Shown: piece after piece, positions 28,399-36,218 of the stretch | Layout: each line of letters opens with the position of its first letter | Numbering within the stretch: the first letter of the stretch is position 1 | Source: Cupriavidus sp. UYMMa02A | GTDB taxonomy: Bacteria; Pseudomonadota; Gammaproteobacteria; Burkholderiales; Burkholderiaceae | DNA: 36,218 nt | Direction: 5' to 3' | NCBI GenBank assembly: GCA_001725945.1 | Contig: LRMT01000306.1 | Location: 1-36,218, forward strand | Notes under the pieces: model-generated | What the model was told of the DNA's origin: nothing | What the model saw: the letters and a program-made list of their open reading frames with translations, nothing else | Database searches by the model: none | Translations under genes and position numbers: made by a program

Positions 28399-29262
28399 AT
28401 GGCAGAGCAAAGTGCCGATCAGGTCGGTGACTGGAATGGTCAAAGCGGGGAACGCTGGGTCGCCAACCAGGCCCGGCTCGACGCTATGGTGGCGGTGTTC
28501 GGCCAGGCCGCGATAGAAGCCGCCGCGCCCGCGACGGGTGAGCGCGTGCTGGACATAGGCTGCGGCGCGGGCGCGTCGAGTCTGGCTCTCGCAGCCCGCG
28601 TCGGCGCAGGGGGCCAAGTGCTGGCCGTGGACATATCCGAACCGCTGATCGGCCGAGCGCGCGCGCTTGCGCAACAGGATACGCCGGCCCTGTTTCAGGT
28701 GGCCGACGCCAGCAGCGCAGAGCTGCCCGAGGGCGCGTTCGACATCCTTTTCTCGCGTTTCGGGGTGATGTTCTTCGACGATCCGATAGCGGCGTTCGCC
28801 CACATGCGACGCGCGCTCCGGCCGGGCGGGCGGGTCGTTTTCGTCTGCTGGCGCGGCGCGGCCGAGAACGATTGGGTGCGCCTGCCGATGGGCGCGCTCA
28901 AGGGCATCGTCCCGCCGAGCGCGCTGCCCGATCCCGAAGCGCCCGGCCCGTTTTCGTTCGGCGACCGGGGACGCGTGGCACGCATCCTGACGGCGGCCGG
29001 CTTCACCGATATTGCTATCGCCCCCTTCGACGCTTCCGTCCCGTTCGGCGAGGGCGGGACGCGGGACGCTGCGATCGACGACGCGGTGAAGATGACACTC
29101 GAGGTCGGCCCGTTGTCGCGTGCGCTCGCTGATCAGCCCGACGACATCCGCGCCCGCGCCTCGGCCGCAGTTCGTGCCGCCTTCGCGGGCCTCCCTGGCG
29201 AGCGGTCCGTGATGATCAACGGCGCGGCGTGGATCGTCATGGCACGCAATCCGGTAAGCTGA
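28399..29262 (+). CDS. Class I SAM-dependent methyltransferase
   Basis: 287 aa from the ATG at 28399, with GGAG 6 nt upstream. SAM motif I VLDIGCGAGASSLALA, motif II LAVDIS, and the post-motif block FDILFSRFGVMFFDDP with ALRPGGRVVFVCW are all present (UbiE/Ubie-like 7-strand fold). The acceptor substrate is unknown. The frame is intact, unlike its upstream neighbour. It may be co-transcribed with the flavoprotein. The composition (very high third-position GC, GCG runs) differs from the plainer region upstream and hints at transfer from an alpha-proteobacterium, which is inference. Confidence 0.88.
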   Translation: MAEQSADQVGDWNGQSGERWVANQARLDAMVAVFGQAAIEAAAPATGERVLDIGCGAGASSLALAARVGAGGQVLAVDISEPLIGRARALAQQDTPALFQVADASSAELPEGAFDILFSRFGVMFFDDPIAAFAHMRRALRPGGRVVFVCWRGAAENDWVRLPMGALKGIVPPSALPDPEAPGPFSFGDRGRVARILTAAGFTDIAIAPFDASVPFGEGGTRDAAIDDAVKMTLEVGPLSRALADQPDDIRARASAAVRAAFAGLPGERSVMINGAAWIVMARNPVS

Positions 29263-29894
29263 CAGGTGACGTCGACCGATGTGTCAGAACCGGCAATTCC
29301 TCGTGTCTCGGGGAGGGCCTACCTTGAGCGCCGAACGGCCGGAACGCGGTGCGGATTGGCCATTGAGGGCGCAAAGAGCAGTGGCTCTTGATGGCCGGCT
29401 ACTGGCGTTGCACTCCACGTTGTCAGTTGCAACGTGCTGACCGGGATGGGCGGTTGCTGCGGGGCAGCTTGCAGCCGGACCGCTTTCGGGACCACCGTGC
29501 GAGAAGGCCCGTTAGTAAGGTAGAGCAGGCCTCCAAAAGGTCTAGACGGCAAGAGGGTAGGACGCCTTGTCACCAATGCGTCGACGGCGACAGGCGGATC
29601 GGAGGGCCCAAGTAAGGGCGAAAGGCGAAGGAGTCGTCTGCAGGGACATGGCGATAACTGGAGAGCCGCTTTCCTTTCGCAAGCAAAGCCCGCGCCGGCC
29701 GCGATGTCAAGCGCTGGCCACTTTGGCGTCTGCTCGCGGGGGACGCATGCGTTGCTCGAGTGTCTATTTATCGCCACTTCATGATGTGCGCCACCGGTGA
29801 GAACTGTATGGCAGCCAATCCGTGCGTCGCTAGCCGGCGCTTCCACTTGCCTGCGTCCGCTAGAAGAGTAAGCGGACGACTACCCTTAATACCA
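29263..29894. other. Gap with no supportable gene
   Basis: 632 bases. A minus-strand open frame at 29319-29846 (175 codons) is rich in Pro, Ser and Arg and has no recognisable motif or ribosome site. The short dyad CTGACA...TGTCAG (29259-29287) at the end of the methyltransferase gene lacks a T-run. Confidence 0.4.
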
Positions 29895-31255
29895 TTATCG
29901 GTTCACTGCGAGCTGAACCCGATTCCGCCCCACGGACTTTGCCTGATACAACGCCGCATCGGCGGCTCTGACGAGATCATCGGGCGGGAGCAGGCTGCCC
30001 GGTCCAACCACGGCACACCCGGCGCTGATCGTGACGTACCCGACGAGAGCGGGTGTCTCAAGGCTCAGTTGCATGACTTCGCGGGGCTCGTTCCGCGATC
30101 TCGGAAGCACCGCGCAGGTCCGTGTCGGGCAGGACAATCACGAATTCCTCCCCACCGTAACGGGCGACGAAGTCGGCCGGGCGCCGGACGACTCCAGCAA
30201 GCGCGCTGGCCACGGCGGCCAGGCATGCATCACCCCTGAGATGTCCAAACGCATCGTTGTATCGCTTGAAATGATCGATGTCGATGAGGATAAGCGACAG
30301 GAGCGCGTGCGTACGTTTGGCGCGTTCAAGCTCCTTGCGATACTGCTCGTCGAAATAGGCACGGTTGTAGATCCCCGTCAGTCCATCACGGACCGATATC
30401 CGTAGCAACGACGTATGGGCATCGAAGAGTCTGCGGTAAAGCAGGTTGACCTCCCATATGAGCAGGCAAACCACCACACCCGGCGCGAACATGCTGAAAA
30501 TACGAGCGATATACCACCCCACGCTGAATCGCGCCGTACTCAAAAATTCAAGGTGGTATCGACGAAACAGGCCAGCACGGCGATCAGCAGCCACTGGTCA
30601 AGCACAGAGCGCAGACGGCCGGTCAGCAGGACAATGATGATTGCGGCGATGTTGAGCGACCATGTGACCCAAGCCGTCGTGTCGTTCGGGAATATGCTGA
30701 TTCCGGTCGCTGGCTTGAGGGCGGGAGGCAGATTGCCGTAAATTGCGAACACGCAAAGTGCGGCACCAACCACGATAGGTCCGCCGATCAGCAACCACGC
30801 CCACAGGCCGACACGTGTTGCGCCGATGGCGCCTGCTCCAATCGATAGCGCGTGAATGCGGCCAGAATCACGAAGAACGGAAACCCGCCGTGCCAGAAGA
30901 CCCACATCCAGGCGGAACTGTGCGGACCGGCTCCCAAGAGGCCGGTCGGCGTAAAAATACCCGGAAAGGTCAGCAGCTGCACGGCCACGGCCAGCGCGGT
31001 GAAGGCGTAGGCGCCACCGAGCGCGCCAAGGACCGGCTGCCGGGTTGCGGTGAACTGGGCGGCGAGCAGGAAAGTCGCGATGCCGGCCGTGGTGAACACG
31101 GTCAACGCGCACATCGGCATGAAAGGGCCGACGGCGGGTAGCGTCATGGTCGCGCGGGGGACAGCAATGGCGAAGACGAGCAGGATGAGCAATGCGGTGA
31201 TCCCGGCCGTTACCGTCTGTTTGCGCGTGGCTTGTTGCGTCAGGAAACTCTCCAT
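29895..31255 (-). CDS. MASE4-GGDEF diguanylate cyclase
   Basis: About 454 aa from the ATG at 31255 (GGGGGA site) after restoring four bases (near 30850, 30545 and two near 30110). The N-terminal 8-segment MASE4 sensor is recognisable from LLAAQFTATRQP, FPGIFTPTGLLGAGP and FWHGGFPFFVILA. The cyclase domain follows: DGLTGIYNRAYFDEQ, LILIDIDHFKRYND, and the active-site loop RYGGEEF at about 367. An allosteric I-site RPAD stands five residues before GGEEF, so product inhibition is expected. It makes cyclic di-GMP from GTP at the membrane, with a signal sensed by MASE4. No EAL domain. No operon partner. Confidence 0.9.
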
Positions 31256-32319
31256 AAGATCCCCCGGTGTATTGGTCCACGGCGCACGCGCAGTAGCAGT
31301 GCCAGCGCGGCGGAAGTCGTCTTGTTGTGACGAAAGTATTGCTCAGAACTTTGGCAAAGGAAATCAGCCTGAACTAAAAATTGCGCAGTCGTGGCAACTT
31401 TCCTGCACGCAATGGCCGACCGACAATCAAAGCAGACTGAACGTGCAAAATGCCAGCATTCAGCCCCGGCCCGGCCTGCATACCATGGCCGCAAACCAGG
31501 ATCGGCTGCGACTGATCAAGGGTTCTGTCACCGACGGTTATCCGAGCATTACCTGCGGCCCCTTGAAACAGATCTCACCGGCATCACCGGCGGCTATCTC
31601 CGACTCGCGCTTTCGTCTGCCAGGAAGGCGTTGGCGGCAAGCGAACGGCAAAAGGAAATGCAGACTCGGGTGACGGCAGCTAGATTCCTTCCGCGCAAAA
31701 GATGTTGTCGACGCTTGCCAGGCGCGTTGCGAGGGTACAGAAAGTGATCAGAATACCCGGTTGGGCATGCTCTGCGCGGGCGAGCCATGCTCAATGCCCC
31801 CGGAATCGTCGGTTTCCACCAAGGCCCGCTCCAACATGACAAGAGCAAGCCTGAGGCATCTCACAGTGTCTGAATCCATCGAACAGCGGAAATGGCCTCA
31901 CCATGCTGGCGGAAGTCGCCGCGGTGAACATGCCGGGCTGCCTGGGCGGCACAACGGAAGCTTGCGCCACGTGCCCGCCGCAGCGCGTGTTCGCCTTTGC
32001 ATCGAAGGAACGGCGGTGGTGGTGGCGTAAGTCCGGTGGTCCGACGTGGAGATCGAATGAAGGGTAGGGTGCGTCGGCGCTGGCCATAACCCGGTGCAGG
32101 AACGTAGCAGTTCCAGCAAGACAGGCTTTCACCTCCTTGCCAGGAGCCGGTTGGGGCCACGGACATCTACCAGCGTCCCGTCTCAAAGATCGACCGGAAT
32201 GGCTGACCGTCGAACACAGAGACGCGCAACTGTCGAGAGCGCGATGGACAGCGTTGGCGGTTGATCAAGCGCCTTCCCGTTGCGGCGCCACGTTCGGCGA
32301 AACTTCCTATTGGTGGAAG
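31256..32319. other. Gene-poor stretch with a possible degraded response-regulator fragment
   Basis: Over 31590-31880 the plus strand encodes ARKALAASERQKEMQTRV and, in another frame, STKARSNMTRASLRHL, which faintly recall the linker and LuxR-type HTH end of FixJ-like regulators. No receiver domain or start is readable and several stops intervene. I see no other supportable gene in about 1 kb. Confidence 0.25.
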
Positions 32320-32607
32320 TCAACGGTCCTTGCCGCCGCCATTGCGGCCAGTACGGTTGCACAGCAGCTCAAGCTTGAGCAACGCATCCGCCAGCATGCT
32401 CTTGAGCCGGGCGTTCTCCTCCTGCAGCTCGCGCATCTTGCGCCACTCACGCGCATCGTCCTGACCGAGCCGCCCGTAGCGGGCGCGCCAGCCATAAAAG
32501 GAAGCATCGCTGAACCCATACCGCGCGCACAACTCGCGCACCGGCACGCCGTTGGCGGCCTCGGCGAGATAGATGCGGATCTGCTCTTCCGAATACCGTC
32601 TGTTCAC
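32320..32607 (-). mobile_element. IS3-family transposase orfA, orphan and altered at its 3' end
   Basis: 95 aa reading MNRRYSEEQIRIYLAEAANG, then VRELCARYGFSDASFYGWR and LQEENARLKSMLADALL: the HTH and leucine-zipper pattern of IS3-family OrfA. OrfA normally ends soon after a MLADAML-type block; here it continues into an unrelated NRTGRNGGGKDR end. No orfB is found on either side, and no clear terminal inverted repeats. It is an isolated remnant of an insertion, not an active element. Confirms past transposition in this gene-poor stretch. Confidence 0.8.
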
Positions 32608-32919
32608 CGCTTCCCTCCGCTACGGAACACCTCCCATGGCCAGCGCGACCCTGTCCGTACGGTAGTCCATCGCCAAGCAAGAATGCAATTCAATCTCTTT
32701 GCTGGGCGTGTTAAGGAAACTATGCAAGCCTGCAAGCCATCGTGCGAGGACGACATCGGGGGCAGCCGTGATCACCGTGGGAGCAAAATCGCATTTTCGG
32801 AGGTAAGCCACAGAAAGTGCCAGTCTATCAATCACTACAAATGCTCGGATGAGGGGTCATCCATTGCGCCGAAAGTCCATGCCGGAGAATGGCTCTACTT
32901 TCTGCCACCGCCATATTTC
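32608..32919. other. Gap with no supportable gene
   Basis: About 310 bases between the orfA start and the next gene. A minus-strand frame at 32620-32835 (71 codons) has no recognisable motif. It may be residual insertion-sequence or flanking DNA. Confidence 0.4.
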
Positions 32920-33718
32920 TCACGGTAAGTACGATGATCCCGGGCGGGGCGGAAAGTCTGTCGGGCGAAGCCACTGCGCCAAAAAGACGCCCAGCGCGTC
33001 GAGCTGCACGTCGGAGGTCAGCCCATGCGCACCAGCAAAGGGAGGACTCAGTACCAGCGTCGTATGATCGTGCTCGAAAAGCTGCAAGCGCCGCGCCAAA
33101 TCGGCCGGTTTCAGGAACAAATCGATTGGCTCCACGTCCTCGAAACCGAATGCGCGCTGATAATCGTGCGTGTGGCGTTCGCCCAGGCACAGTACCACGC
33201 GGGGGCGATACTGGCGGCGCACCGACGAGATGAAGCGGAAGCGTCCGCCGAGGCGGCACAGACGAAGATAATCCGACTTGATGCGCAATAGGCTGCTCAC
33301 GGAAGACCTTGCTCCAAGGCAAGGCTTGATCCGGTCGGTCAGGTAGGGGGAAAAGACTTAGCTTGAAGTCCCACCCCCGCGGCCCATAGAGATAGCTGTC
33401 GAAGTACTCCTGTGCACTGATCGGCGTGCGCCCTGGCGGCAAGGCAGTTGCCCTCGCAGCGGCCAACACCCGTGCAATGCGCTGATGCGTTAGCCAGCGC
33501 GGCAGTAGATGTGCATGGCGGCAACGGAACGCCCTATCCCATGTCCCAGGTGTTGGCTGCCGCTGCAATGCCACTGACAGCGGGACGTGGCCATACAGGG
33601 GGGCGGCATCACACACCCAGATCGCGGCGGCCGGGTTGCCGCCATCCATACCTGCAAACGACGAGAATGCTATGTCCAACTCCGCATGGCTCAGTGCGGG
33701 AAGCCTGAGCTGCTGCAT
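32920..33718 (-). CDS. Uncharacterised protein, possibly UDG-fold
   Basis: About 266 aa from an ATG near 33718 after two bases are restored near 33295. Ordered blocks: FAGMDGGNPAAAIWVC and YGHVPL near the start, SAQEYFDSYLYGPRGWDFKL, LLRIKSDYLRLCRLG, RPRVVLCLGERHTHDYQRAF, then TTLVLSPPFAGAHGLTSD. A glycine-proline loop near the N-terminus, VVLCLGE in the core and a late SPPF.GAHG loop recall the spacing of uracil-DNA-glycosylase-like folds, but I see no exact motif and the match is weak. It has no obvious partner; neighbours are the IS fragment and the PAS regulator. Confidence 0.55.
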
Positions 33719-33872
33719 CCGATTTATTCTATGAAGTTCTGCAAGCAAGGTCAGAGGACGATTGTCCGTCGGGCAAAGCCTGAAAGGATAAAAGCGCCGT
33801 CCCGAATGTTGTCTGAGCAAACCTGAGCAACCAGCCCGCGTTATTGCGGCGGCTGAAATAGGCCTGCGGGCC

Positions 33873-34640
33873 CTAGCCGTCGATTACGATCCGTTGATAG
33901 ACCCGGTAACCATTGCCTCGCACCGTCGACACCGGCAACTGCAGGCCGCACGCCTGCTCGACCTTGCGGCGCAGGCGACGCATTTGGGTATCCAGCCGGC
34001 GCTGGTCATAATGGAGAAAATCTTCGCCAAGCGCCCGCACAATGGCCTTGCGCGTTACGCATTCGTCGCCACTGGCGAGGGCGTGCAGGACCGTGTAATC
34101 CTGGGCCGACAGCGGAATAGGCGCGAAACCGGGCGGAATCAGGGCAGGGGGCGCATCCGATAGGCGCCAGAGTGCCGCCCCTGCCGACGTGTGATTGGAC
34201 AGCAGTCGCTCTTCCGGTAGTACCCGTGCACGGTCCGAAATATCGCGGGCCACCGCCACCCGCTGATTGTTGCACTCGGACAAGCGCGCCGACCACATGA
34301 TGTGCGCGAGACTGCCGTCCTTGCGCACGTAGCGATTCTCGAATTGACGCTGTAGATAACCCGCCTCGATTCGTTCGACAGCCTTCAGCGTTCTCTCCCG
34401 ATCCCCATGAAAAACGAAGTCAATCATGGGCTTCCCCAGCATTTCCTCTGGCTTGTAGCCAAAGATGCTTTCGCAAGCCCCGGTGATGGACAGGAAACGG
34501 CCCTCGCGGTCAACGACGCAGATCGCATCGAGCAGCAAGTCCATGACGTGTATAGGGGGCAATGTGGCAATACTTCTTCTTTTTATTTGTGTTGTGGGAT
34601 CAACGAGCGATACTGCACCGAAAATAGACCCTCCATACAA
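33873..34640 (-). CDS. PAS domain fused to OmpR-type winged helix
   Basis: Up to 255 aa. The N-terminal PAS domain spans about 35-135: LLLDAICVVDREGRFLSITG, FGYKPEEMLGKPM and the PAC end VRKDGSLAHIMWSARL...AVARDISDRA. The C-terminal winged helix spans about 175-250: LSAQDYTVLHALASGDECV, then LDTQMRRLRRKVEQACG and VSTVRGNGYRVYQ, an OmpR/PhoB-type effector. There is no receiver domain, so it is a one-component sensor rather than a response regulator. The start is unsure: TTG at 34640 or ATG at 34544, with the PAS core favouring the longer form. It may follow the small gene ending at 34655. Confidence 0.85.
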   Translation of the reverse strand: MYGGSIFGAVSLVDPTTQIKRRSIATLPPIHVMDLLLDAICVVDREGRFLSITGACESIFGYKPEEMLGKPMIDFVFHGDRERTLKAVERIEAGYLQRQFENRYVRKDGSLAHIMWSARLSECNNQRVAVARDISDRARVLPEERLLSNHTSAGAALWRLSDAPPALIPPGFAPIPLSAQDYTVLHALASGDECVTRKAIVRALGEDFLHYDQRRLDTQMRRLRRKVEQACGLQLPVSTVRGNGYRVYQRIVIDG

Positions 34641-34654
34641 GGGCCGCTCTCGGT

Positions 34655-34958
34655 CTAATTAGGGTAGAGATCGCGGATGGGCGGCGGATACTCGAACACC
34701 AACACCGCCTCCAGTCTCCCGTGGGCATAAATCCTGAACACTTCGATGAGGACACGTTGTCCGTTCGGATCCACGCCACTGACGTATAAAACGAATGCCC
34801 CTTCCACTCGATCAAACTGACTTCGAGCGTTGATTCGATACCGAACACGCGCGCCAGGTACTGTAGACGCGAGTCGAATGCCAGATCATCGAGGTAGCAC
34901 CATATCGCTCGGTGAAGACCAAGATCGCTTCTGACCCCAAATCACGAGGGGCCACCAT
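34655..34958 (-). CDS. Small uncharacterised protein upstream of the PAS regulator
   Basis: About 101 aa from an ATG near 34958 after two bases are restored (near 34922 and 34800). Readable blocks are LHRAIWCYLDDLAFDSRLQY, FGIESTLEVSLIEWKG, FVLYVSGVDPNGQRVLIEVF and AVLVFEYPPPIRDLYPN. It looks like an alpha/beta protein with an alternating strand pattern and no membrane segment. I do not recognise the family. It ends 14 nt before the TTG start of the PAS-winged-helix gene, so co-transcription is likely. Confidence 0.5.
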
Positions 34959-35122
34959 CCACCCGAGACAACTGGATCAATCAACCGTGGCTATCGCCAT
35001 CTCTATCGATTCTTGGCGCCAGATCGAAGTGAATTCCTCAGTTCTGAGGTAAGTCCAATCAATTTCTAGTTTGAAAAAACCGTACGTTAGCTAATCCAGT
35101 TTCCTACATAGGATAGAAAACG

Positions 35123-35147
35123 GGGCATGATTCGATCAGACATGCCC
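35123..35147 (-). terminator. Hairpin downstream of the small two-gene unit
   Basis: GGGCATG (35123-35129) and CATGCCC (35141-35147) are 7-bp arms around 11 nt. On the minus strand, the direction of the 35206-35540 unit, the stem is followed by CGTTTTC, a weak T-tract. Plausible intrinsic terminator. Confidence 0.45.
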
Positions 35148-35205
35148 TTTCAGCGCTGGCTGTATCCATGGTCGTCCGCCATAGCAGACGGTATCTCACG
35201 CCTTT

Positions 35206-35412
35206 TCACCTGAATGTCATCTTTGGTAGGGCAGGTATGTACTCCACACTGACATCCGTGGTTTCGGTGATGGCATGCTGTTCTGCCAAACGGTCCCAAA
35301 TACGTTCCGCCTCAGCATCGAAGCATGGCCAACCGGAGAGCAAGTATCGCCGGCCGCTTGAGGTTGTGCCGACCCCGGTGGTCGCGTCATAAGATCGTAT
35401 GGCCGTGCTCAC
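35206..35412 (-). CDS. Small hypothetical protein
   Basis: 68 aa from an ATG at 35412 that overlaps the stop of the preceding small gene (ATGA). Sequence blocks STAIRSYDATTGVGTTSSGR, YLLSGWPCFDAEAERIW and TETTDVSVEYIPAL suggest a small alpha/beta protein. It is not recognised. The coupling to the upstream reading frame and a hairpin downstream support it as a real gene. Confidence 0.5.
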   Translation of the reverse strand: MSTAIRSYDATTGVGTTSSGRRYLLSGWPCFDAEAERIWDRLAEQHAITETTDVSVEYIPALPKMTFR

Positions 35413-35540
35413 ACGGCGGCCTGGGTCTCAACACAGTATCCGACAAAATAGCGTTCACCACCGGCGGTCTCGCGGACACGCCAACGTTCGAGCGTGACTT
35501 GTGCTTGGACATCGGCAGGCACAATGGATTTCCTCAACAT
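35409..35540 (-). CDS. Very small hypothetical protein, coupled to the next gene
   Basis: 43 aa from the ATG at 35540 (reads MLRKSIVPADVQAQV) to a stop that overlaps the next start (ATGA). The rest is TLERWRVRETAGGERYFVGY and a short end. Longer in-frame extension upstream is possible but looks non-coding. No family recognised. The overlap argues that it is translated together with the 68-aa protein. Confidence 0.4.
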   Translation of the reverse strand: MLRKSIVPADVQAQVTLERWRVRETAGGERYFVGYCVETQAAV

Positions 35541-36218
35541 GCTAGTTCGGTCATTAATGCAAATCGTGACTAGCGCGCATGCTGCGCAGACGCCAACATG
35601 AGAGCCGCAACCCCGCGCCGGCTTCGTTGCCGGTTCCGGTGGATTTCGGTATCGTCGTCGCCGCCAGCCTAGGCTGGAACACATCGCATGCGCATACCAG
35701 GTCCGCAGGTGAGGGCTTTGTCTACATGCTCCGCACAGAAATCTTAGCGGCTCACTGCATGCTGTTCAATATGGCTCAAGACCTCATATCTGCGGCCATC
35801 CGGCAGCTTGGGGCTGATCGGGTGCTGATGCAACCGAGTTAGGCAATTGCGGACATATTCGCGCGCACGGTTGCACCAAGCTGTACTCATCCTGTGGGAC
35901 AATTTTTGTTTGCCCCTCCACACGGCATGGTTTTCCCCAATTATGAAATCCCTCTCGATGACATTGCCGGGATACGCCAACGTCGCCTATGCTTCCCCTG
36001 CGCAGTTACAAACTGCACGCGATATGACAAAAGAAGAATGGGAAAGTCCCTGGAGCGGGGTGCTGTGCATCGACGCGGTCCCCGCAAGGGGCGTTGGTGC
36101 GGTCATGGGGTGAGACTATCGCACACGGGCGGTTGACGGCTCGTGGGGGCTTGATCATTCGGTGACTATCCATGGCAGATGCTTTCCTGTTCAGCAAGCC
36201 TTTCACGTTTCTGGCCTG
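35541..36218. other. Gap at the right edge with no supportable gene
   Basis: 678 bases. Several open frames of 60-90 codons exist on both strands (for example 35744-35980 minus and 35847-36113 plus), but none has a recognisable motif or ribosome site. Nothing further supportable. Confidence 0.4.

Noticed and set aside
29319..29846. 175-codon minus-strand frame in the 29.3-29.9 kb gap
   Set aside because: Rich in Pro and Arg, no recognisable motif, no start signal.
31590..31880. Possible FixJ-type response regulator remnant
   Set aside because: Only two short stretches look similar, in different frames and without a receiver domain; kept as a note in the gap entry, not as a gene.
1..36218. 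CRISPR arrays, tRNA or rRNA genes
   Set aside because: No regularly spaced repeats of about 24-40 bp and no rRNA or tRNA-like sequence were seen on reading through.

Overview
The window looks like a GC-rich beta-proteobacterial chromosome or megaplasmid accessory region, most likely Burkholderiaceae and close to Cupriavidus/Ralstonia. This is inferred from the long-chain ChrA/ChrB chromate module, a copper P1B-ATPase with an added FtsH cluster, a Ku/LigD repair pair and many one-component regulators. No rRNA, tRNA or CRISPR array was seen.

Sequence quality dominates interpretation. At least 19 genes break into two or more adjacent reading frames. At every junction where I could trace the frame, the break fits loss of single bases, usually one G or C (once a T) from a short run; I found no junction that needs an insertion. 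With those bases restored the proteins have normal family lengths (ChrA 401 aa, ChrB 324, LigD 829, FtsH 646). I therefore read these genes as probably intact and damaged by sequencing error. They are annotated as single CDSs with the breaks listed.

Layout. 1-572: partial metallo-beta-lactamase-fold hydrolase (-). 1260-7226: a probable small-molecule metabolic locus, with a formamidase-like alpha/beta hydrolase (-) divergent from an AraC regulator, RidA-family protein, divergent PurA paralogue and PPOX flavoprotein ending at a strong terminator, then an MFS permease. 7351-11582: bacterial NHEJ operon ligD-ku followed 2 nt later by a MerR-TPR protein. 11682-16968: chromate module chrB-chrA-chrB_C-MFS (-) divergent from a DMT exporter with a His-rich tail, with a perfect palindrome between them. 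17533-24301: metal and membrane-stress cluster, with a DUF2933 protein, isoprenylcysteine methyltransferase-like protein, small membrane protein, FtsH and a gutted polyphosphate kinase 2 remnant (+), facing a Cu(I) P1B-ATPase and a Met-rich periplasmic protein (-); the ATPase has a CueR-type promoter. 25213-29262: small hypothetical, SpoIIAA-like protein, TetR regulator divergent from a thioredoxin-reductase-like flavoprotein and a SAM methyltransferase. 29895-36218: MASE4-GGDEF cyclase, orphan IS3 orfA fragment, PAS-winged-helix regulator and several unrecognised small genes, with long gene-poor stretches.

How the parts may work together (inference): chromate is exported by ChrA under ChrB control, and the divergent His-tailed DMT protein may be co-controlled through the shared palindrome. 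Cu(I) is pumped by the P-type ATPase and may be buffered in the periplasm by the Met-rich protein, while FtsH and the small membrane proteins may deal with damaged membrane proteins. The best candidate for undescribed biology is the RidA/PurA-like/PPOX/hydrolase/permease locus. The MerR-TPR partner of ligD-ku is second.
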